A stretch of DNA of 64,000 bases from Betaproteobacteria bacterium Ga0077523 (GTDB lineage: Bacteria; Pseudomonadota; Gammaproteobacteria; Burkholderiales; Ga0077523). Each line of letters starts with the position of its first letter. Positions within the stretch are counted from its first letter, which is position 1. Shown piece after piece: positions 58,302-64,000 of the stretch. A program made the position numbers and the translations under genes. The stretch spans positions 1 to 64,000 of the forward strand of contig LNDQ01000104.1 of assembly GCA_001464695.1 (NCBI GenBank). Reading direction: 5' to 3'. The notes beneath the pieces were generated by a model. It saw nothing but the letters and a program-made list of their open reading frames with translations. It did not search any database and was not told where the DNA came from.

Positions 58302-59732
58302 ATGCAGATCAAGGACCGACTCTACATCGGCGGGCAGTGGGTTGCGCCTGCATCGACCGACACCCTGACAGTCGTGTCGCCGTCCACCGAGGCGGCCATC
58401 GCGACCATCCCGGCCGGTACGCGCGAGGACGCGGATCGTGCCGTGCGCGCCGCCCGGGGCGCGTTCGAAGCCTGGAGCACGACGCCGCCTGCGCAACGCG
58501 CTGACTTCCTGCGCCGGATCCATGAAGGGCTCAAGGCGCGGCAGGACGAGATCGCCCGCGACATCGCCACCGAGGTGGGTATGCCGCTCAAGATGGCGTC
58601 CCGCATCCAGGCCAACCTGCCGATCCTCTCGTTCGGCCTGTACGCGAAGCTGGCTGGCGAATACGCCTTCGAGGAGCAGGTCGGCAACTCGCTGGTGATG
58701 CGCGAACCGGTGGGCGTCGTGGCGGCAATCACGCCTTGGAACTACCCGCTGCACCAGATCGCGGCGAAGGTGGCCGCGGCTCTGGCCGCCGGCTGCACCG
58801 TAGTGCTGAAGCCCTCGGAGGTGGCACCGCTCAACGCCTTCATCCTGGCCGAGATCGTGGACCAGGCCGGCGTACCGGCGGGCGTGTTCAACCTGGTTAC
58901 CGGCCTCGGGCCCGTGGTGGGTGAAGCCCTGGCGGGACATCCCGAAGTGGACATGGTGTCCTTCACCGGTTCGACCCGGGCCGGCAAGCGCGTGGCGGAA
59001 CTCGGCGGCGCCTTGGTCAAGCGCGTGTCGCTCGAACTGGGCGGCAAATCCGCGTCGGTGGTGCTGGACGACGCCGACCTCGCGACGGCCGTGAAGGCGA
59101 CGCTCAACTCCTGCTTCCTCAATTCCGGCCAGACCTGCAACGCGCTGACCCGGCTGCTGGTGCCGCGCACTCGCTACGCCGAAGCGGCAACCCTCGCGGC
59201 CGAAGGTTCCAAGGCCTTCACGCCGGGCGACCCGCTGACCGATGCCGGCCGGATCGGCCCGCTGGTCACCTCGGCGCAGCGCGAGCGCGTGCGCGGCTTC
59301 ATCCGCAAGGGCGTGGAGGAGGGGGCGGCGCTGCTGGCCGGTGGAGCCGAGCCGCCCGCCGGGCTGGCACAGGGCTGGTACATGCAGCCCACCGTGTTCG
59401 GCAACGTCAAGGCCGAAATGACCATCGCCCAGGAAGAGATCTTCGGGCCGGTACTCTCGATCATTCCCTACGACACGGAAGCCGAGGCGATCCGGATCGC
59501 CAACGGTACGGTCTACGGTCTCGCGGCGGCGGTGTGGTCCGGAGACGAAGCCCGTGCACAAGCGGTGGCGAAACGCATGCGCGCCGGCCAGGTGGAAGTG
59601 AACGGCGGCGCGTTCAACATCCAGGCCCCCTTTGGCGGCTTCAAGCAGTCCGGCCGCGGGCGCGAACTCGGCAAGTACGGGCTCGAGGAGTTCCTCGAGT
59701 TCCGTTCCCTGCAATTGAAGCCGGCGGCCTGA
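58302..59732 (+). CDS. NAD(P)-dependent aldehyde dehydrogenase
   Basis: 476 residues. The catalytic Cys279 is in [10 protein letters not shown] and Glu245 in [12 protein letters not shown]. The cofactor region is [21 protein letters not shown] and [15 protein letters not shown]. The C-terminal [17 protein letters not shown] is conserved. Substrate unknown; an aldehyde made by the amine dehydrogenase or by the neighbouring catabolic genes is possible. Confidence 0.92.
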   Translation: MQIKDRLYIGGQWVAPASTDTLTVVSPSTEAAIATIPAGTREDADRAVRAARGAFEAWSTTPPAQRADFLRRIHEGLKARQDEIARDIATEVGMPLKMASRIQANLPILSFGLYAKLAGEYAFEEQVGNSLVMREPVGVVAAITPWNYPLHQIAAKVAAALAAGCTVVLKPSEVAPLNAFILAEIVDQAGVPAGVFNLVTGLGPVVGEALAGHPEVDMVSFTGSTRAGKRVAELGGALVKRVSLELGGKSASVVLDDADLATAVKATLNSCFLNSGQTCNALTRLLVPRTRYAEAATLAAEGSKAFTPGDPLTDAGRIGPLVTSAQRERVRGFIRKGVEEGAALLAGGAEPPAGLAQGWYMQPTVFGNVKAEMTIAQEEIFGPVLSIIPYDTEAEAIRIANGTVYGLAAAVWSGDEARAQAVAKRMRAGQVEVNGGAFNIQAPFGGFKQSGRGRELGKYGLEEFLEFRSLQLKPAA

Positions 59733-59784
59733 GCGCGCGTCGGCAGGCATTCACGATACCAACGACAACGGAGGAGGGGCGACG

Positions 59785-61005
59785 ATGGACTTCGATTTCA
59801 CACCGAAGGTGAAGGAACTGCAGGGACGCGTCTCGGCGTTCATGGACGAGCACGTGTATCCCGTCGAGAACCGGTTCCACGAAGAGATCGAAGCCAATCG
59901 CGCCAAGGGCAACGCCTGGATACCGACCCGCATCGTCGAGGATCTCAAGGTCAAGGCGCACGCGGCCGGCCTGTGGAACCTGTGGCGGCCGAAGGATCAT
60001 GGCGGCGCGCTGACCAACCTCGAGTACGCCCCGCTGTGCGAGATCATGGGCCGGATCTCGTGGGCGCCGGAGATCTTCAACTGCTCGGCGCCGGACACCG
60101 GCAACATGGAAGTGCTGCTCCGCTACGGCACCCCGGCGCAGCAGAAACAATGGCTCGAGCCGCTGCTCGCCGGCCAGATCCGCTCGGCGTTCCTGATGAC
60201 CGAGCCGGCCGTGGCGTCCTCGGACGCGACCAACATCGAGTGCCGCATCGAGAAGAAGGGTGACGAATACGTCATCAACGGCCGCAAGTGGTGGTCTTCC
60301 GGCGCCGGCGACCCGCGCTGCAAGATCTTCATCCTGATGGGCAAGACCGACCCGGACAACGCCAATCGCCACCTGCAGCAATCGATGGTGCTGGTGCCGG
60401 CGGACGCCAAGGGCGTCAAGGTGCTGCGTGCGCTGACCGTGTTCGGCTTCGACGACGCCCCGCACGGGCACATGGAAGTGGATCTGGTCGACGTCCGGGT
60501 GCCGGCGAGCAACATCCTGCTCGGCGAAGGGCGCGGCTTTGAGATCGCCCAGGGCCGTCTCGGGCCGGGGCGGATCCATCACTGCATGCGCATTCTCGGT
60601 CAGGCCGAACGCGCCCTGGAGCTGACGTGCAAGCGCCTGCAGGCGCGCGTCGCCTTCGGCAAGCCGGTGGCCGAACAGAGCGTGTGGCACGAGCGCATTG
60701 CCGAATCGCGCATCATGATCGAGCAGGCACGTCTGCTCACGCTGAAGGCGGCTTTCATGATGGATACGGTGGGCAACAAGGCGGCCAAGGCCGAGATCGC
60801 CATGATCAAGGTGCTGGCGCCCAACGTCGCGCAACAGGTGATCGACTGGGCGATCCAGGCGCACGGCGGCGGCGGCGTATCGCAGGAGTTCGCGGTGGCG
60901 CAGATGTACGCGCACAACCGTACGCTGCGGCTGGCGGACGGCCCGGACGAAGTGCACCGGAGCCAGATCGCCAAGCTCGAACTGCGCAAGTACCAGCACC
61001 GGTGA
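59785..61005 (+). CDS. Acyl-CoA dehydrogenase
   Basis: 406 residues. Seen: [38 protein letters not shown] (FAD contact), [37 protein letters not shown] and [35 protein letters not shown] in adjoining segments with the family end. GGAGGAGG precedes the ATG. It is coupled to the GST that follows by a 4-base overlap (GTGA). Chain length is unknown. Confidence 0.93.
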   Translation: MDFDFTPKVKELQGRVSAFMDEHVYPVENRFHEEIEANRAKGNAWIPTRIVEDLKVKAHAAGLWNLWRPKDHGGALTNLEYAPLCEIMGRISWAPEIFNCSAPDTGNMEVLLRYGTPAQQKQWLEPLLAGQIRSAFLMTEPAVASSDATNIECRIEKKGDEYVINGRKWWSSGAGDPRCKIFILMGKTDPDNANRHLQQSMVLVPADAKGVKVLRALTVFGFDDAPHGHMEVDLVDVRVPASNILLGEGRGFEIAQGRLGPGRIHHCMRILGQAERALELTCKRLQARVAFGKPVAEQSVWHERIAESRIMIEQARLLTLKAAFMMDTVGNKAAKAEIAMIKVLAPNVAQQVIDWAIQAHGGGGVSQEFAVAQMYAHNRTLRLADGPDEVHRSQIAKLELRKYQHR

Positions 61006-61670
61006 TCCGGCTCTGCGGGTTCCCCGCGAGCAACTACTACAACAAGGTCAAGCTCGCGCTGCTCGAGAAGGGCATCCCGTTCCAGGAGGAACTGGTCTAT
61101 CCGTCCCAGGAGGACGGGATGCTCGCCGAGTCGCCGATGGGGAAGGTGCCGTTCCTGCGGCTTCCCGGCGGGTCTCTGGCGGAATCTCAGGCGATCTCCG
61201 AATACCTCGAGGATTCTCATCCGGAGCCGCCGCTCTACCCGCGCGATTCGTACCAGCGCGCCAAGGCCCGAGAGTTGATCGAGCTGCTCGAACTGCATCT
61301 CGAGCTGCCGGCCCGGCGCCTGTACGGCGAGGCGTTCTTCGGCGGCAAGGCCTCGGACGAGGCCAAGCGCGAGGTGGAGAAGCTGCTCACCAAGGGGCTG
61401 CGGGCGCTGGCGCGCAGCGCACGGTTCGCGCCTTACATCGCGGGCTCCGAATACACCCATGCCGATTGCGCGGCGATCGTGCACCTGCCGACGGTGGTGG
61501 GCGTCACGAAGCTGATCTTCGGTACCGACCCGCTGGCGACTCTCGTGCCGGAGGCCCCGGCCTATCTCAAGGCCATGTTCGCGCGGCCGGCATCGAAAAC
61601 GATGAACGAAGCGCGCAAGGCGGGCATGGAGACGTTCCTCGCCCTGCGCAAGGCCGCGGGTCCGCGCTGA
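61002..61670 (+). CDS. Glutathione S-transferase family protein
   Basis: 222 residues from a GTG overlapping the acyl-CoA dehydrogenase stop. The N-terminal thioredoxin domain: [26 protein letters not shown] in adjoining segments, cis-Pro in [19 protein letters not shown]. The helical C-terminal domain is complete. No C-terminal extension, unlike the GST at 1197. Coupling to an acyl-CoA dehydrogenase mirrors the arrangement at the window's left end. Confidence 0.87.
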   Translation: MIRLCGFPASNYYNKVKLALLEKGIPFQEELVYPSQEDGMLAESPMGKVPFLRLPGGSLAESQAISEYLEDSHPEPPLYPRDSYQRAKARELIELLELHLELPARRLYGEAFFGGKASDEAKREVEKLLTKGLRALARSARFAPYIAGSEYTHADCAAIVHLPTVVGVTKLIFGTDPLATLVPEAPAYLKAMFARPASKTMNEARKAGMETFLALRKAAGPR

Positions 61671-61830
61671 AACGGGTGCCGGCGACCCCCGTGGCGCGCG
61701 CACCGCAACGGGCATCACGGTCGGTATCAAGGTTGTCCATGCGCGCCTGTCCAATCGGTTCTTGGTGCGCCGCACAATGCACCAACACGCTGATTGCGAA
61801 GCGTGTTGATCGGCTTCGGGAAACGGGGTT

Positions 61831-61848
61831 GTAGTGCTCGAGTACTAC
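61831..61848. promoter_or_regulatory. Palindrome GTAGTGCTCGAGTACTAC (operator candidate)
   Basis: An 18-bp inverted repeat with one mismatched pair, centred on CTCGAG, 60 bases upstream of a -35 box and 163 bases before the isoquinoline oxidoreductase-like gene. It is a plausible binding site for a dimeric regulator; none is encoded nearby in this window. The gap 61671-62010 holds no gene. Confidence 0.45.
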
Positions 61849-61907
61849 CATCGTTGTATCGGTGAAAACATAAGGCATTTCAACGCCTTCGCGTGCGCCG
61901 GAAGATG

Positions 61908-61936
61908 TTGATACCCCTAGATAGTTCGTGTAACTT
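61908..61936 (+). promoter_or_regulatory. Sigma70-like promoter before the molybdenum hydroxylase genes
   Basis: TTGATA at 61908-61913, 17-base spacer, TAACTT at 61931-61936. A start near 61943 would leave a leader of about 70 bases. Confidence 0.5.
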
Positions 61937-62010
61937 CCGCGCGTCTTGCAGTTGTGTAGGACGGCGTAGTTCAACAACCTCGAACCTGACCGAAAGGGGG
62001 AGTTCACAAG

Positions 62011-62460
62011 ATGAATATCTCTTTTAATCTGAACGGCAAACCAGCCAGCGCGGACGTCGCCCCCGACACGCCGCTGCTCTGGGTCCTGCGCGATACCCTG
62101 GGAATGACCGGCACCAAGTTCGGTTGCGGCAAAGCGCTCTGCGGCGCCTGTACCGTGCACCTGAACGGCAATGCCGTGCGCTCCTGTCAGACCCCGATCG
62201 GCTCCGTCGCCGGTCAGAAGGTCACCACGATCGAAGGCTTGCCCGCGAACCATGCGGTCAAGAAGGCCTGGATCGCCCTCGACGTCCCGCAGTGCGGTTA
62301 CTGCCAGCCCGGCCAGATGATGCAGGCCGCGGCACTGGTCGCGCAGAACAAGAAGCCGAGCGATGCGGACATCGACGCCTGGATGTCGGGCAACATCTGC
62401 CGTTGCGGCACCTACCCACGCATCCGCGCTGCGATCAAAGACGCCGCGCGCATGGCGTAA
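62011..62460 (+). CDS. Isoquinoline 1-oxidoreductase alpha subunit-like [2Fe-2S] protein
   Basis: 149 residues. An N-terminal plant-ferredoxin-type [2Fe-2S] domain with [15 protein letters not shown], and a second cluster domain with [15 protein letters not shown] and [13 protein letters not shown]. It is the small subunit of two-subunit molybdenum hydroxylases that oxidise N-heterocycles or aldehydes. AAGGGGGAG precedes the ATG. The large subunit starts 15 bases downstream. Confidence 0.92.
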   Translation: MNISFNLNGKPASADVAPDTPLLWVLRDTLGMTGTKFGCGKALCGACTVHLNGNAVRSCQTPIGSVAGQKVTTIEGLPANHAVKKAWIALDVPQCGYCQPGQMMQAAALVAQNKKPSDADIDAWMSGNICRCGTYPRIRAAIKDAARMA

Positions 62461-62475
62461 CGGAGGCCCCACACC

Positions 62476-64000
62476 ATGGAAAACATTCAAATGACTGCCC
62501 GTCGTGATTTCCTGAAGGCCTCCGCAGCCGTCGGTGGCGGCTTGACGCTCGGCATGTACCTGCCGCTGGGTGCCAAGGTTGCCGAAGCCCAGGCCAAGAC
62601 CAACTCGCCCAACGCGTGGGTCAAGATCGGCACCGACAACAGCATCACGATCATGTGCGCCCGCTCCGAAATGGGGCAGGACGTCTACACGTCGATGCCG
62701 ATGCTGGTGGCCGAAGAGCTCGAAGTCGACATCAACAAGATCAAGGTCGAGTTCGCCCCGCCTGCCGAGGTCTACATCAACTCCCTGCTGGGTGGTCAGC
62801 TGACCGGCGGTTCCACCGCTGTCCGTGACGCCTGGGAGAAGCTGCGCAAGGCTGGTGCCTCCGCCCGCATGATGCTGGTGGGCGCTGCCGCCAAGGAGTG
62901 GGGTGTCGACGCCGGCCAGTGCAAGGCCGCGAACGGCATGATCACCGGCCCCGGCGGCAAGAAGACCACCTACGGTGCCGTGGCCGAAGCGGCCGCGAAG
63001 ATGGAAGTGCCGAAGGATGTGCCGCTGAAGCCCGCGAAGGAGTTCAAGATCGTCGGCAACAAGGCGCAGAAGCGTCTCGACACGCCGATGAAGGTGGCCG
63101 GCACGGCTACGTTCGGTATCGACGTCCGTGTGCCCAACATGCTGTACGCCGCGGTTGCCATGCCCCCGATGATCGGCGGCAAGGTGCAGAGCTTCGACGA
63201 TTCCCGCGCCAAGAACATGCCCGGCGTGAAGGCCGTGGTGCAGTACAGCCGTGGCGTCGCCGTGGTGGCCGAGTCGTACTGGCAGGCGAAGAAGGCTAAG
63301 GACCTCCTCCTCATCACCTGGGATGAAGGCCCCAACGCCAACAACGACATGGTCAAGGTCTGGGCCGGCCTGAAGGATGCGTCGAACCAGCCCGGTGCCG
63401 TGTTCCGTGAAGCCGGTGATGCCGACGGCGCGATCGCCGGTGCCGCCAAGGTCTACGAGGCCACCTACGAGCTGCCGCACCTGTCGCACTCGCCGATGGA
63501 GCCGCAGAACACCGTGGCCGACGTGCGTGCCGATGGCGCGACGATCATCACCCCGACCCAGTTCCAGCAACTGGTGCCGTTCGTGGTGGCGGGTGCCACG
63601 GGCCTCAAGCCCGAGCAGATCACCGTGATCACGACGTTCCTGGGCGGCGGTTTCGGTCGCCGCGTGGAAGTCGACTACACGATCGATGCCGCGGAAATTT
63701 CCAAGGCGGTCGGCGCTCCGGTGAAGATGGTGTGGAGCCGTGAAGACGACATGACGCACGACTCCTATCGTCCGGGCGGCTACTACAAGGTCCAGATGGG
63801 CGTCGACGCCGGCGGCAAGCTGGTCGGCTATCGCTATCACGGCACCAGCCCGTCGATCTCCTCGCGCCTGTTCCCCAGCATCGTGAAGGACGGCATCGAC
63901 CCGTTTGCGGTCGAGGCCATCGACAACTTCCCGTATGCGGTCCCGAACCACAAGCTCACGTATCAGATGCACGACACGGGCATCACGCCGGGTTACTGGC
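62476..64000 (+). CDS. Molybdopterin-binding (IorB-like) subunit of an isoquinoline 1-oxidoreductase-type enzyme, 3' end outside window
   Basis: 508 codons present; the C-terminus lies beyond the right edge. A twin-arginine signal (TARRDFLKASAAVGGG) places it in the periplasm, typical of this branch. Visible motifs: SEMGQDVYTSMPMLVAEELEV in adjoining segments, GGQLTGGSTAVRDAW, ELPHLSHSPMEPQNTVA and the MoCo loop FLGGGFGRRVEVDYT. The active-site glutamate region is not reached. The substrate may be an aldehyde or an N-heterocycle. Confidence 0.9.
   Translation, partial: MENIQMTARRDFLKASAAVGGGLTLGMYLPLGAKVAEAQAKTNSPNAWVKIGTDNSITIMCARSEMGQDVYTSMPMLVAEELEVDINKIKVEFAPPAEVYINSLLGGQLTGGSTAVRDAWEKLRKAGASARMMLVGAAAKEWGVDAGQCKAANGMITGPGGKKTTYGAVAEAAAKMEVPKDVPLKPAKEFKIVGNKAQKRLDTPMKVAGTATFGIDVRVPNMLYAAVAMPPMIGGKVQSFDDSRAKNMPGVKAVVQYSRGVAVVAESYWQAKKAKDLLLITWDEGPNANNDMVKVWAGLKDASNQPGAVFREAGDADGAIAGAAKVYEATYELPHLSHSPMEPQNTVADVRADGATIITPTQFQQLVPFVVAGATGLKPEQITVITTFLGGGFGRRVEVDYTIDAAEISKAVGAPVKMVWSREDDMTHDSYRPGGYYKVQMGVDAGGKLVGYRYHGTSPSISSRLFPSIVKDGIDPFAVEAIDNFPYAVPNHKLTYQMHDTGITPGYW

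Overview
The window is high-GC, gene-dense DNA with strong Shine-Dalgarno sites and many 1- to 4-base start/stop overlaps. It reads like a methylotrophic beta-proteobacterium (Burkholderiales/Rhodocyclales-like). The lineage is inferred from gene content and style, not from a marker gene. No rRNA, tRNA, CRISPR array, integrase or transposase gene was seen.

Layout. (1) 1-9.5 kb: a partial class III aminotransferase, a GST, two adjacent acyl-CoA dehydrogenases, a damaged 3-hydroxyacyl-CoA dehydrogenase, a MaoC hydratase, a ComB-like phosphatase, two small lipoproteins, a dienoyl-CoA-reductase-like SDR and a HupE/UreJ-like membrane protein. This looks like acyl-CoA catabolism. (2) 9.6-19.7 kb: an exported acetamidase/formamidase, a TAXI-like binding protein, an SDR, an alpha/beta hydrolase, a 941-residue fusion of malonate-decarboxylase-like carboxyltransferase modules with a malonyl-CoA-synthetase-like domain, an ArsS-type radical SAM enzyme with its carboxymuconolactone-decarboxylase-like partner, a frameshifted hydrolase and a LprI-like protein. 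(3) 19.9-39.5 kb: a nearly complete tetrahydromethanopterin (H4MPT)/methanofuran C1 island. It holds mfnB, folK, mfnE, mfnF-like, an ATP-grasp ligase, a HisA-like protein, fae, citG-like, rimK-like, mch, a second ATP-grasp, mtdB, beta-RFAP synthase, fhcBADC, and the pterin-branch genes folB-like, pcd, flavoprotein, DHPS-like and DUF447. (4) 39.6-45.3 kb: lanthanide-type methanol dehydrogenase xoxF with cytochrome xoxG, xoxJ, a trypsin-like protease, a small exported protein and a SoxYZ-like carrier. (5) 45.4-54.7 kb: two aldolase-family genes, an outer-membrane-like protein, then a TTQ amine dehydrogenase locus (mauB/aauB, mauE, mauD, mauA/aauA, cytochrome c, multicopper oxidase, cytochrome c) and convergent amtB. 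(6) 54.8-64 kb: gluconokinase and 6-phosphogluconate dehydrogenase, MaoC, a DODA-type dioxygenase, thioesterase, aldehyde dehydrogenase, acyl-CoA dehydrogenase, GST, and the two subunits of an isoquinoline-1-oxidoreductase-like molybdenum enzyme, the second running off the end.

How it fits together. XoxF, and amine or formamide breakdown, would yield formaldehyde or other aldehydes, formate and ammonium. Fae, MtdB, Mch and FhcABCD oxidise formaldehyde to formate on H4MPT and a methanofuran-like carrier, whose biosynthesis genes sit alongside. AmtB can take up ammonium. The gndA/gntK pair could link to pentose-phosphate metabolism.

Most notable: the carboxyltransferase/malonyl-CoA-synthetase fusion; the amine dehydrogenase locus with aromatic-amine-type cysteine pattern, a multicopper oxidase and no mauG; a diverged 126-bp inverted duplication that removes the NAD-binding start of a 3-hydroxyacyl-CoA dehydrogenase; and several dispersed hairpin repeat families.
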